Part shown: positions 45,035-55,854 of the stretch, in pieces
How positions within the stretch are numbered: position 1 is the stretch's first letter
Layout: each line of letters begins with the position of its first letter
Source: Molanna angustata
Taxonomy: Eukaryota; Arthropoda; Insecta; Trichoptera; Molannidae
DNA: 64,000 nucleotides
Direction: 5' to 3'
Assembly: GCA_963576475.1 (NCBI GenBank)
Contig: OY754980.1
Span: 31,249,976-31,313,975 of the forward strand
Position numbers and translations under genes: made by a program
The notes under the pieces: model-generated
What the model saw: only the letters and a program-made list of their open reading frames with translations
What the model was told of the DNA's origin: nothing
Database searches by the model: none

Positions 45035-45156
45035 TGTCTCTCTTCCCTCCCTGCCTCATTTTCCTCCTTTCCACTATCTCCGCCCCTTCCTTTTTTCCCC
45101 TTCCCATCCCCCCTAAATAAATATGTGTGTATGTGTTTGTATGTATGTATGTGTGC

Positions 45157-45325
<169 letters not shown>

Positions 45326-45550
45326 CTTTTTTTTCTTCTTCGTAATTGTGCTTTTCATGTTTATACTTGATATATGTGTATGGGTATTTTTTTTTAATAT
45401 TATTATTTTTATTCTCTAAGGTTGACTGGAAGATGTTAATTTCATTAACAAGTCCGCCTTTTGGCTTTATTAATGTTTTATATTGCTCTTGTTTGTTTGT
45501 ACTTATTTTGTTATGTTATTTTAGACAATAAAGTATTATTATTATTATTA

Positions 45551-45605
45551 TTGTATATGTACTTGTTTTACAAGGAAATATTCATTTTTTGTAAAAAAAA
45601 ATAAA
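45551..45605 (+). mobile_element. SINE A, 3' part, continuation of 42739-42874
   Basis: TTGTATATGTACTTGTTTTA CAAGGAAATATTCATTTTTT matches the 3' end of SINE A at 48011-48055, and follows directly after the LINE tail. Confidence 0.85.
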
Positions 45606-46550
45606 CTATATGAGCTATAAATAATCCACAGCTCTATTATTGCGCATACTCATATATGTATTAATTGCCAATAAATTAATCAGTTGAATTTATTGGAACT
45701 GTTCACCCAACCAAGATAAAAATATTATGTGACACATACCTGTTTGAAAATTTCACAACAATACTCAGAATCAAAAGATAAAATATTTTGTGTAATATAT
45801 TTTCTCGGTATCAAAAATATTATTTTCGAAATTCACACAAATAACACAGGAGCGGAATTTTGTTCATATTCGTTAAATAAACCCAAATAATGACAAAATT
45901 ACCACGACAGGAATTTTTAGTCCAAAATAGAATTCGATGAATGTTTTAAAATCACAAATCGATTGTAGATTAAAAGCTCGAGCTAAAAATATTTTTTATC
46001 TTTAAATGGAATCTAGCCGTATTTGCTCAACAAAAAAAAAACAAGTAGGTAAGTACTTAAATTATGGCCAGCACAAAATTTAAAAGAAACTTAAATGCTT
46101 GTGTATTTTTTTTTCTTCAAAGGTTAGAAATTTATTTCTGAATATGTTTTTATGGAGTCTTGATCATGAAACAAAAAAAATTATATACATAATTTGGTTT
46201 CCCAAAACGTCAGAATATTTTAAATTTTTTGACACACGAAATCGCAAAGAAGAATGAACTTAACAATTGTTTATAAAAACTCATTAGATCTTTGTAAATT
46301 GATGCACTTAGTGAATTCAATTATCATACAAGAGGCTACAACTCTATAAGACCATTTGCACCAGCAAAGTTCTCAAAGAGCTTTATTTGCTTCAGTGGCT
46401 ATATATTAAATTTCCTAAGAAAACAAAACACCTTGAAAATTTAAGTTTTGAGAAAGAGTTGAAGACGTATAATATCCTGTAAAGCATTTGTAGTGTTAAC
46501 GAAATGTTAAATTATGACATGGATGAAAGTGTTGGATTACAAAAAAATTT
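45606..46550. other. No gene recognised
   Basis: A+T-rich, no domain-bearing frame and no repeat identity that I can support. Confidence 0.4.
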
Positions 46551-46555
46551 AATTA

Positions 46556-47065
46556 ATCCAACTGTCGATTTGTTCAAGAGAATTTATTTTCTTAACATAT
46601 TGACAGCGTATCAAACCATGATACGCGAGATTTGAATGCCAGGTCTATATTTTTCATAGTTTTTTCAACTTTGAAGTCAAAAATATTAACTCAGAGGCTT
46701 AGCAGCTTATACATATGTTCCATACGTGGACTTACTCAGAATTTGGAGTGTGGGTGTGTTTATGTGTTTGTGCGTGGGTGCGTGCTTGCGTGTGTGTGTT
46801 TATAAATTTTGATCCGCTTGATTCACAGAGCCTAAAATATCAGTATATATAGATAGCCTACAAAAGTTTTGTACTCAAAATTTTGAATTTTTGTGTCAGT
46901 CAGGAGTTATCAACTTTTGAATTTTTGCTTTATTTTTCCATATATCTCAAAAACCATAAAAGCTAGTACGCTGAAAATTGCTATAAATAATATAGGTATA
47001 GACAAATACAAAATCTCAACTTTGTTTTTTTCCAAAAAAATCCAGAGTTTCTCAAAAATTTCAAG
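46556..47065 (+). repeat. Dispersed repeat P, copy 1 (with GT-rich segment)
   Basis: It begins ATCCAACTGTCGATTTGTTC and contains AACTTTGAAGTCAAAAATAT, CTCAGAGGCTTAGCAGC, a GTGTGTTTGTGCGTGGGTGC-type segment, TTTTGATCCGCTTGATTCAC and TTTTCCATATATCTCAAAAACC. It aligns over about 500 bases with 48108-48670 in the same orientation. No ORF. Confidence 0.8.
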
Positions 47066-47878
47066 TATGTAAGTACAGAAAAATTTTTATCGACAGTTTA
47101 CCTAGTTTATATATTTTAGTGGTCAGTTCTTACTCGAAAAAACTAAATGGGTGACGAAAAGCCGATTATTCAAAGAAAGTCCGACTAGTAAGTAGCTTGT
47201 GTAATAAAAAGATGAAGCGATAAGTCGGTTCCGACACTAGTAACAGTCAAAATTCTGATATTTTCATAAGGCCGAGAGAATGATATTATCATTGAGAAGT
47301 CACACATACACACACATATAGAACTGACCTGCAAAGCCAGCCAGAGTTCAAATAATGAGGAATTCTCGTGTTGGGGTCTGTAGGTAACCATGATGGATGA
47401 ATTACAAAGGGAAAATAAGAGATGAAAGATAAGAGAGGTATTAAAGGTACCTACGGTGTTGGCATCTACTCGATATTGTTGGAAAAATTAAAACCATGGT
47501 CTATGTATTATCTAAAATGTATATTTTACATAATATGTAGGTAGGAAACAAAGAGTTTTGAATGAAACGACTACGATTTCAGCGTGTACTTCCCACTGTA
47601 TTATTGATGTTTATTTGATTGAAATTTGTATGAAAATAAATTAAATAAAATTCAATCAACCTGCATAACTTATTAATTAATTAGATAATCGTATTTCAAA
47701 TCCATGTAAAACAAAATTGCTTTCAAATGATTTCAAATTATTGATTTCCAAACAAAATGTTCATAGGAATACTAAAAAATGATATTTAAATGTTGATATG
47801 TAAAAAAATGTCAAGATGTTTGTATTGTCTGAGGATAACAAAAGTATTCTTTCATCGTTAACCTTCCTAAGTTGAAAT
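47066..47878. other. No gene recognised
   Basis: No domain-bearing frame. Possibly further degenerate sequence of repeat P on the left side. Confidence 0.35.
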
Positions 47879-48061
47879 AGATGGGTCGGTGGCAGAGCGG
47901 TTAGCGCGCTGGGCTAGTAATCCAGTGGTCGCGAGTTCGAATCCTGCCTCGACCGATTTCGTTCACCTAAGCACAAGCATTTATTTGCTTATTTTAGGGA
48001 ACGTAGGAAGATGTATATGTACTTATTTAACAAGGACATATTCATTTTATTAAAAAAAAAA
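47879..48061 (+). mobile_element. SINE A, most complete copy
   Basis: The tRNA-like head has box A TGGCAGAGCGG and box B GAGTTCGAATCC, with AGT at the anticodon position of a CTGGG/TCCAG stem. The body is TTTCGTTCACCTAAGCACAA, TTAGGGAACGTAGGAAGATG, TATATGTACTTATTTAACAA, ending in an A run. It is the reference copy for the fragments at 1, 22660, 27862 and 42739/45551. The flanks show no obvious duplication. Confidence 0.85.
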
Positions 48062-48107
48062 TATATTATCATTTATATTATTTAAAAAATATTGTTGCAA
48101 GTGGTTT

Positions 48108-48670
48108 ATCCAACTGTCGATTTGTTCAGGAGAACTTTGTTCTCTTAACATATCGACAATGTATCAAGCCAGAATACGCGAGAATTGTATGGAGAGGTCT
48201 ACTTTTTTCACGGCTTTTCCAACTTTGAAGTCAAAAAACACCAACTTAGAGGCTTCGCAGCATATATGTTCCATACACGGATTTACTCAGAATTCGGAGT
48301 AGAACATTTTGTGTGTCTGTGTGTCTGTGTGTGTGTGTGTGTGTCTGTGTGTGTGTCTGTGTGTGTGTCCCCCCCCCTTATTACTTTTGATCCGATCAAT
48401 TTACAGAGCCCAAAATTTCAGAATATATAAACAGTTATAGGCCTACAAAACTTTTATACTCAGAATTTTGAATTTTTGTTTCAGTCAGGGGTTATCAACT
48501 TTTGAATTTTTACTTTATTTTTCCATATATCTCAGAAACCATAAAAGCTAGAACGCTGAGAATTTGTACAAATATAGACAAATACAAAATCACAAATTAG
48601 TTTTTTCAAAAAAATTCCAGGGTATCTCAAACATTTTTTATTAAGAAAAATATTTTTTTTTATGATAACT
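48108..48670 (+). repeat. Dispersed repeat P, copy 2, with (GT)n and C run
   Basis: It matches copy 1 (46556). Differences are a longer GTGTGTCTGTGTGT-type microsatellite at 48310-48366 followed by CCCCCCCCC. It begins ATCCAACTGTCGAT. The complement ATCGACAGTTGGAT lies at 49083-49096, so a larger element 48108-49096 is possible, but the adjoining repeat Q continues past that site. Confidence 0.8.
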
Positions 48671-48904
48671 GAGTTTAACTGCCTATATTTCCGAATTTTT
48701 CAAAAATATCGAAAAAAGCCGAAACACCCCAACTAGATAATTTAATTTTCTATGAAAAATATAAATATTGTATTAGCACATCTCAAACTTTTTTTAATAA
48801 TTTTTATAAAAATTGAATTTAGTGACGACATTGCTTCATACAATTTGTATGTCAGTCGCCTATACACAATATGTAAGAAGTTTTAATAGTTTGATAGGTA
48901 CTTA

Positions 48905-49119
48905 ATCTCCAAACATACATACAGAACCATCATGCTGTTTTCATATTCCGGGTAGGAAAACAGGACTGACCTCCATACTGTCCTATCTTGACATACATAC
49001 CAACATGTGTTAAAATTTTCAATAATTTGGATTTATGGGTTAATAGTTTGATTCTTATTCTTCAACTATACATACTATCGCTATCGACAGTTGGATCTCA
49101 TGTGTTACATGCAACTAGT
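48905..49119 (+). repeat. Dispersed repeat Q, plus-strand copy 1
   Basis: CATACATACAGAACCATCAT, TTCATATTCCGGGTAGG, ACCTCCATACTGTCCTATCT TGACATACATACC and ACTATCGCTATCGACAGTTG match 53045-53275, both ending in CATGTGTTACATGCAACTAG. The minus copy at 20403-20600 ends earlier. Confidence 0.75.
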
Positions 49120-49129
49120 AAGTATGTAC

Positions 49130-49175
49130 AATAGACGAACATGTATGAGACGATGCATGAATGTTGACGAGGCGA
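49130..49175 (+). repeat. Short fragment of the RTE family at 1959/63004
   Basis: GACGAACATGTATGAGACGA, TGCATGAATGTTGACGAGGC encodes RRTCMRRCMNVDEA, identical in style to the C-terminal RR.CMRRCMNVDEA of the 63026-64000 frame. Only about 45 bases are present. Confidence 0.75.
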
Positions 49176-49261
49176 TTATAAGTACCCAACAGCGACATTA
49201 GTGACATGTTGTTTTGAATAATATTATTTTTGTTTCAATTATGTCTGTCAAAAATGTGAAT

Positions 49262-49372
49262 TTATTTAACCTCGCTACAGGTTTATCCTAGTGAGGTTGA
49301 ATATATTATTTCATATTAATTGTACTCGATAACTTGTGAGATTTTTATAAATAAATAATATACTAAATAATA
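49262..49372 (+). repeat. LINE 3' tail with conserved hairpin, copy 3
   Basis: AACCTCGCTACAGGTTTATC CTAGTGAGGTT at 49269-49299 has an AACCTC/GAGGTT stem. It is followed by A+T-rich sequence and TAAATAAATAAT. Same arrangement as 20066, 20601 and 61140. Confidence 0.55.
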
Positions 49373-49687
49373 TTTTAAAAGGATATTGAACATAAAGAAT
49401 TTATCATATAAAAAATATTCAGATTTAACGATGAATTTTGCGCTTCAACCCTTAGTTGACCGTCGGTACTTACCAATACCGGACATATTTTATCCTGTAT
49501 TTCCCACGCATTGATATGATTTAAATTTTAAAATTTTGTCTTTTTACTTTGATTAAACTACTTAAACAGATTAGGTGCTGGCGAACCTATAGAGGAATAA
49601 GTTACTTCTTGATACGAGTATACTTCAGTAGGAGTTTCCGACTTTTTTAGACAACTTCAGTAGAATCGAATATTTTCATTATTGCAT

Positions 49688-50125
49688 ATGCGCAAACATT
49701 GGATTTTTTCCCTGTCGGGAGTCAAAGATATTTTTTAACAAATTTTTTCACCTTTGTCACCTCAGATATAAGAATTGTAGCTTTCATTATTTACAAAAAA
49801 CCAATTCTCTCAATAGATGGCGTTACAACAAAATAAATAAAAAATAATAAGATTGTTGTTGATAATTTCACCCATAGATGGCTGTAGTAAAAATTCCTTA
49901 TTTTCAAGCGAAAAGAATTTCAGTATTACAATATATAGAACTTTCAAAATTGAATTGATAGGGATCTCATTAAAAAAGGCATAATTGGTGAACGTTGCGC
50001 AAGCGCATAAAGTGATCACGTAAACCAGCCGATGACAGGTCGTAAGCCCTGTAGATGCCTTGATTTCCCGTTTCTCCTACAATAAATATTCCAACTTCGT
50101 CTCTATTGAGATAATTAAAAATCTG
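49688..50125. mobile_element. Family X repeat, copy D
   Basis: It contains CAATAGATGGCGTTACAACA, ATATAGAACTTTCAAAATTG and GCGCAAGCGCATAAAGTGAT, and ends CCTGTAGATGCCTTGATTTC, TATTCCAACTTCGTCTCTAT TGAGATAATT. Same right-end order as copies A and C. TTGGATTTTTTCCCTGTCGG at 49698-49717 matches the terminus-like segment of copy C. Confidence 0.75.
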
Positions 50126-50473
50126 TTAAAAAAAACTTCAGTAGATATACCTACATATCATTTAAGACTAAGCAACACAGCCAACAATTAAGTAAGAACG
50201 ACCTTGGAATATTATTATTTTTAAGTGAATTTGCATATTATGATGCTATTTTAACTATAGTTACTATAAAAAATTATGTAAAAGGAAAAAAAAAACTGTT
50301 GGTTTTCTTATGAATAAATAAAATGAAAAAATAAATATTCAATCGTGCCATATTAATTTTTGACATAAAGTTTCCAGCAAACCAGATTAAAATATATTAA
50401 TTATTAGTAATTAATATACCAAATAAACGTGTAATTTTTCTAACTCTCTATTCGTTTCTTTGTCTTATATATC
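50126..50473. other. No gene recognised
   Basis: A+T-rich sequence between a family X copy and SINE C. No signal that I can support. Confidence 0.4.
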
Positions 50474-50575
50474 TGACAGCCGAGTCAAGGGTTCGGGTTT
50501 AATTCCCGGTGGTGACACAGTTTTAAATTGTATTTTTTTTTCAGTCTGGATCTGTAAGACGATAAATACTTATCC
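50474..50575 (+). mobile_element. SINE C fragment
   Basis: GTTCGGGTTTAATTCCCGGT (box B-like), GACACAGTTTTAAATTG and TTTCAGTCTGGATCTGTAAG match the minus-strand copy at 21230-21425. Box A is not preserved. Confidence 0.55.
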
Positions 50576-50587
50576 AACTTTTTTTTT

Positions 50588-50606
50588 TAGCAGATTTTTA
50601 ATTATC
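50588..50606 (+). repeat. Family X, copy E, left stub (rest at 52777)
   Basis: TAGCAGATTTTTAATTATC is the left end of a family X copy that resumes at 52782 with AGAGACGAAGTTGGAATATT. TCAAT occurs at both junctions (50607-50611 and 52777-52781), a 5-bp target duplication of the LINE between them. Confidence 0.75.
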
Positions 50607-50611
50607 TCAAT

Positions 50612-52776
50612 TTATTTATTTATTTTTTTTTTTTTGTCAACAATTATAATGGAACATAAAAAACATTACAGTCAATCATCTCACTAGGGTTGAACCTATA
50701 TCGAGATGAGCGACTTTACAACAACGAGTGAAGTAAGAACAATATTATAATTTTTTGAATATTGAATAACAAAACAAACAAAAACATTAACAAACACTAA
50801 GTCAAAAAAAATATTTTTTTAACAAATACTATGTTACAATGTTGTCTGCAGTTGGGCACAAGGAAGATAATTGTGACAATAATATCTATGCACCCAACAC
50901 ACAGACAACTAACACAAAAGAACATGACATGTATAGGGTGACCATATACTTCAAAGGCTACCAAAAAAATAAAAATATTAAAATAAAAATGAATTGATGG
51001 GAGAGGTTTTAATTAAGATGTGCTGCTTGACATTGCTCTTGAACAAAGCAAGCGTTTTCAATGCTTTTATATTATTTGGAAGGAAGTTAAACAGTAATGG
51101 TGCATGATAAAAATAATTTCTCTGTCCAAATGTTGATTTAACAATTATCGGCTGATAATTTAGAGAAGCTCCCAGTCTAGTGAAACGCACCTGCTGAGTT
51201 CTCTGTGCCAAATCAATGCAGCTGTAAAATTTACACAGTGCTTTCAAAATGTAAAGCTCCATAGCATTCATAACTTTACACTCATTATATAATAGTTCAG
51301 ATGGATATACAAATTTTTTTCTATACATGACCTTCAGGATCAATTTTTGTGCTATATTTAGTGGTTCTAAATTTGTTCTGTAACAACCCCCCCAGCATAC
51401 TATGCCATATGACAGCAAAGACTGAACAAAAGAGAAATATACAGTTTTCAGTTTATCTTTATCCAAAATATATCGAAGATCTTTGAGTATATATGTTAAT
51501 CTTCTAATTTTGTTAGATATAAGAAGTATGTGTTCATTCCATTTCAAAAATTTGTCAACTTTTACACCAAGATACCTGATACTGTCCACTCTTTCTAAGG
51601 ATTCACAAGTGCAAGTATTAGAACAATTATGTATTATTACAGGTTTTTGAATTGAAGGTTGGCTTTTGGAAGAAATACTAAAAGTAATATATTTAGTTTT
51701 GCTTGAATTTAAGGTCAAAATATTGTGATCAAGCCAATTTTTTACAACATTTAATCTAAGATTACATTTTGAATATGTTGCCTCCCAAGAATTGCCAGTA
51801 AATATTAACACGGTATCATCCGCAAAAGTAACAATAGTGCCAGAAATATTTAAGTTACACAGATCATTTATGTATATTAAGAATAAAATTGGGCCAATAA
51901 CACTGCCTTGTGGAACACCATATGAAATTTGATTATTCGAACTTTTATAGTCATCAATTTCCACGTATTGTGTTCTACCACAAAGGTATGTTTTAAACCA
52001 ATTCAAGGTCTTATCGTTAATGCCGAGTGCTTTAAGTTTTTTGAGAAGGATACCATGAGAAACAGTATCGAATGCTTTCGATAAATCCAAAAACAAAGCT
52101 ATAGCCTTGTCACCCGCATCTAGCGCATTTACTATCGTAGAAATCAACTTTAGAATAGCATCACTTGTCCCCATGTTCTCTCTAAAACCAAATTGGTTAG
52201 CTGAAAGAATTTTATTAGATTCAACGTAATATATTAACCTGACTTTAGCTAGTTTCTCAATTATTTTAGATAAGGTATTAAGTAGAGATATAGGCCTGTA
52301 ATTATTTATATTTAAACTGTCACCTCCCTTGAAAAGGGGAATCACTTTGGCACTCTTGCAATGATCAGGGAATATACCAGTCTTAAAGGTAAGGTTTACA
52401 AGGTGTGATATAGGTTTAGATAAATTTGAGCAATGCTGTTTATAAATCATAGAACTGATGCCGTCACTACCACTAGAGAAGCCTGATTTAAGATCACCTA
52501 TTACTTTTGATACTTCAGCAACATTTGTCGGTTTAAAATAAAAGTTTGAACAATGATCACTGTAAGCTGGTTGGAAGTTGTTCACCAGGACTTCTTCAGT
52601 AGTTTTGTTTAATTTACACAAATTATTGGCAAATTTTTGACCTACTTCACTAAAAAAGTTATTGGCATGATTTGTTAATAAGTTAGGGTTATCTTTCATT
52701 AGCACAATATTATCATTTATTTTAAGTTTCTTTAGGGAAGGAGTATCTTGTTGCAAATTTACAGCTTCTTTTATAA
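50612..52776 (-). mobile_element. CR1/Jockey-superfamily LINE, 5'-truncated, minus strand, best preserved in the window
   Basis: Limits are set by the TCAAT duplication (50607-50611 and 52777-52781) and by continuity of family X across the insert. The 3' end on the minus strand is an A-rich tail (complement of T-rich 50612-50636). The 3' UTR is about 340 bases. The whole RT is present without a stop or frameshift, but the endonuclease half is missing. Confidence 0.9.
50978..52776 (-). CDS. LINE reverse transcriptase, open over ~600 residues, no own start
   Basis: This enzyme would copy LINE RNA into DNA at a nicked target. The frame is open from the truncation point to a stop at 50978, so translation would need an upstream start; a TTG at 52780 is not a credible start. 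Motifs by residue: YRPISLL (~161-167), QFGFR (~196-200), FLDLSKAFDTV (~230-240, catalytic Asp), YGVPQGSVIGPILF (~287-300), FADD (~319-322, catalytic pair). Then come IRYLGVKVDKFLKW and the thumb with SLLSYGIVCWGGCYRTNLEP. The YGI..WGG pattern is seen in CR1/Jockey-superfamily RTs. The intact frame and clear target duplication point to a recent insertion. The N-terminal endonuclease was lost at insertion, so it is probably not autonomous. Confidence 0.9.
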
Positions 52777-52995
52777 TCAATAGAGACGAAGTTGGAATAT
52801 TTATTGTAGGAGAACCGGGAAATCAAGGCACCTACAGGGCTTACGACCTGTCATCGGCTGGTTTACGTGATCACTTTATGCGCTTGCGCAACGTTCACCA
52901 ATTATGCCTTTTAATGAGATCCCTATCAATTCAATATCCCTATCAATCCCTATCAATCAATTCAGATCCCTATCAATCAATTCAATACAATATAT
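52777..52995. mobile_element. Family X, copy E, main part
   Basis: AGAGACGAAGTTGGAATATT, AGGCACCTACAGGGCTTACG, CATCGGCTGGTTTACGTGAT and CTTTATGCGCTTGCGCAACG match the complement of the right ends of copies C and D. From about 52919 a short sequence CCCTATCAAT(C/T)... is repeated several times, a local expansion within the element. Confidence 0.75.
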
Positions 52996-53044
52996 AGAAC
53001 TTTCAAAATTGATACTTATTGATAATAGTTTGATACTTCTTCCC

Positions 53045-53275
53045 AAACATACATACCATCATGCTATTTTCATATTCTGGGTAGGAAAAAAGGAACTTCC
53101 TCCATACTATCCTATCTTGACATACATACCTACATAATATATGTTGTATAGAAAACAAAATATCTGAAAATATTCAATAATTTGTATTTATGGGTTTATA
53201 GTTTGGTACATATTCTTCAACTATACATACTATCGCTATCGACAGTTGGATCTCATGTGTTACATGCAACTAGTC
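53045..53275 (+). repeat. Dispersed repeat Q, plus-strand copy 2
   Basis: CATACATACCATCATGCTAT, TTTCATATTCTGGGTAGG, CCTCCATACTATCCTATCTT GACATACATACC, and an end at CATGTGTTACATGCAACTAG. See 48905 and 20403. Confidence 0.75.
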
Positions 53276-53296
53276 CTAATAATAATTAATATTTAT

Positions 53297-53963
53297 CTGT
53301 AAGACGATAATACGTTAGTCTCCAGAATGTGGCTAGTTGAAATCGGGTGCGTCTTATATCAATATTATCATAGAACCTATCATTTGCTCGAAAAGCATTA
53401 CAAAAAATAAAGTATTGGATTGTGTGTCTTCTTGAAAATAACGTACACACAATTATAGTTTCAAACAGTCTTTAAAATCATTATTCTATCGTACGTTTAA
53501 TCGAAACATCCGTTATTTTCGACCTTGATATACATAGTATTACGGTGTCTTCATTTTATATTATATCTTTGTATGTATTTCTGTACAAAATATGGATTCA
53601 TAATATGTATATTATCAATATAACTTACCTACATACGTTCATGTATTACGTACGCATGATTAAATATTTATATCTCCATTCAGGTGAAACATATTGACCG
53701 GGTTTTCCTTCACGTCCGAAATATGAAAATGTCATGTATTCATATTATATGCAAGTATACATACTTTCACGTTAATATCACGTTGACTCTATAAATAACT
53801 CAACACCATTATTTGATTACTTGAAAAAATCTAAATGTTTTTCTTACAATAAATATTGTGAACTCGAATTTGTAAACTACGCGTAATCATGCCAGACAAG
53901 AGTGGATATTACGATTTCGATGTATTATGAAACTTATGAGCAATACTAAAAAATATTAGCAAT
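53297..53963. other. No gene recognised; possible SINE C remnant at the start
   Basis: TCTGTAAGACGATAATACG at 53297-53315 matches the end of SINE C at 50551-50569, and GAAATCGGGTGCGTCTTA follows. The rest is unremarkable. Confidence 0.4.
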
Positions 53964-54240
53964 ATGGGGCAAACATCAACTGTCATAGTCAAGGGGAAGA
54001 TAATAGAAAAAGTTTCTTCTTTTACTTACCTTGGACATACAATAATGCTAGGCAGGGAGCATCAGAATGCTGAGATTGAGAGAAGTCAAGATCAAGCCTG
54101 GGCTGCAATTGTAAAGCTATCTTTTATCTTTAAATCCCCAAAATTTGGAGGAGATTTAAAGAAATCCCTATTTGACTCCTGTATCTTTCCCGTGCTTACA
54201 TTTAGGCGAGAAACGTCAGTATTGAATACACATTATTAAA

Positions 54241-54920
54241 CATAAGCTCATGGTGACACAGAGCGCTATGGAGAGAAGGATAAACATCTCAATAAGAGAT
54301 ATTATGCACAAGCTCATGGTGACACAGAGCGCTATCGAGAGAAGGATAAACATCTGATTAAGAGATAATATGCACAAGCTCGTGGTGACACAGAGCGCTA
54401 TCGAGAGAAGGATACTCATCTGATTAACAGATAATATGCACAAGCTCGTGGTGACACAGAGCGCTATGGAGAGAAGGATAAACATCTCATTAAGAGATAT
54501 TATGCACAAGCTCATGGTGACATGCACAAGCTCATGGTGACACAGAGTGCTATGGAGAGAAGGATAAACATCTCATTAAGAGATATTATGCACAAGCTCA
54601 TTGTGACACATAGTGCTATGGAGAGAAGGATATACATCTCATTAAGAGATATTATGCACAAGCTCATGGTGACATGCACAAGCTCATTGTGACACATAGT
54701 GCTATGGAGAGAATGCCCCCAAGTCAAATTGAAAACGCTGTTCGTTTTCGCCAAGCGCTAATTTTTTTTGTATGGGATTTGACGTTTGTTGTTTGTTATT
54801 GTAGAAAAAATTTCTACAACAAACGTCAAATCCCATACAAAAAAAATTAGCGCTTGGCGAAAACGAACAGCGTTTTCAATTTGACTTGGGGGCAAGGATA
54901 AACATCTCATTAAGAGATAG
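54241..54920 (+). repeat. In-frame 66-bp tandem array inside a LINE ORF
   Basis: Full 66-bp (22-codon) units start at 54241, 54307, 54373, 54439, 54525 and 54591. A seventh is split, 54677-54713 plus 54895-54920. 20-bp partial units (CACAAGCTCATGGTGACATG) lie at 54505 and 54657. Each full unit encodes HKLMVTQSAMERRINISLRD followed by IM, a segment that occurs once in normal copies (compare NRTMYDRVRN-type sequences). The 20-bp pieces break the reading frame. The pattern 20+66+66 repeats from 54505, a small higher-order period of 152 bases. Confidence 0.9.
54714..54894. mobile_element. 181-bp near-perfect hairpin MITE
   Basis: The left arm from 54714 and the right arm ending at 54894 are exact reverse complements over about 78 bases each. 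They start TGCCCCCAAGTCAAATTGAA; the loop is only about 9 unpaired bases plus a GTAGAAA/TTTCTAC inner stem. It lies inside the last 66-bp unit and leaves the sequence GAGAGAA/AGGATAAAC around it, so a target duplication of at most one base is visible. Insertion came after the array expanded. No ORF. Confidence 0.9.
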
Positions 54921-55230
54921 AAAAACTAAAGGTGGATATGGCAGCAGATCAAAGTAACCGATGTCGCTGAGAGATTCACCACTTTGAGATGGGACTGGGC
55001 GGGACATATTGCCCGATATACAGATGGTAGGTGGACCCAGAGAGTCTTGGAGTGGCATCCGAGACGGGGAAAAAAAAGTTTGGGACGTCCTCAGACACGG
55101 TGGTCGGACTGCATCAAAGCAGTGGCAGGGAGCAATTGAAAGCGATGTGCCCAGGAAAGGGAGGAATGAAAAAAGAGGGGGAGGGGCCTATGTTCAACTC
55201 TGGATTCAAACGAGCTGAAGAAGAAGAAGA

Positions 55231-55850
55231 TATAACTCAAATAGTTGTGTGCGGGATATGATTTCAGCCTAGGGTTTGCCAGATGGGCACGCAGAGTTCT
55301 GAGTTGTAGACCATGGGGTGTGAATAGAGGAATAGGTCGGCCTGATGATGTTGTCCTAAGTACTTATAAAGAATTACATAATAAATCTCGACATGTTCAT
55401 AAGCATTTTGATATCACATTATTTATTTCCCTCGAAAAGGGCAGGTAGGTACAAGTGTAAAATTGTTCTGTACATATCTATATATTCATACTCTGTTCCG
55501 ACATTTAATATTTTCACCTCGTGAATAAATTAACGTCAAAATAATTTTTGTCTTTGTAAAGGTAAGAAATTTTCAGCTTTTGATTATATAACCCACCCAT
55601 ATCTACTTATCTTCACACGGAATTTTCCTAAAGCGACTAAAGACACCCGCGTACAATACATAACTCCTATTAAAATATCAATTTTCCTATCCACTACGAT
55701 ATGTCTTCTCTCCAATTTCTATAATACAGCACAATGATATCGTTACCTAGATCAAATTCATTATAATAATATTTTTGACTGAGTACAAAGTACTCAAAAT
55801 CCATGCTACTATTGAAATCAAAAGAACCAGTGCTATAAACTTACGATGAA
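55231..55850. other. No gene recognised
   Basis: GTTACCTAGATCAAATTCAT at 55743-55762 resembles 12457-12476 (GTTACCTAGATCAAACTCAT), so another dispersed repeat may begin there. The rest shows no gene. Confidence 0.4.
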
Positions 55851-55854
55851 CTCA

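Larger units (their letters stand above)
53964..55220 (+). pseudogene. RTE-like LINE C-terminal region with an internal tandem array and a hairpin insert
   Basis: 53964-54239 carries the thumb-like part: KIIEKVSSFTYLGHTIM, LKKSLFDSCIFPVLTFR (usually ...CVLPVLTYGAETW). The next part is replaced by the array 54241-54920. After it the frame resumes with RSKVTDVAERFTTLRWDWAG, HIARYTDGRWTQRVLEWHPR, RGKKSLGRPQTRWSDCIKAV, AGSNWKRCAQ and YVQLWIQTS to a stop. A GAAGAAGAAGAAGAT tail follows (55216-55230). The order (R.KVTD, WAGHIAR.DGRW, LEW.PR.GK, GRPQTRW.DD) is that of RTE-like LINE C-termini. No catalytic core is present. Confidence 0.85.

Noticed and set aside
48108..49119. Helitron
   Set aside because: I see no 3' CTRR with adjacent hairpin and no A/T target pattern; the evidence fits an uncharacterised repeat better.
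54241..54713. Functional tandem-repeat protein from the 66-bp array
   Set aside because: The 20-bp partial units break the frame, several units contain stops, and the context is a dead LINE.
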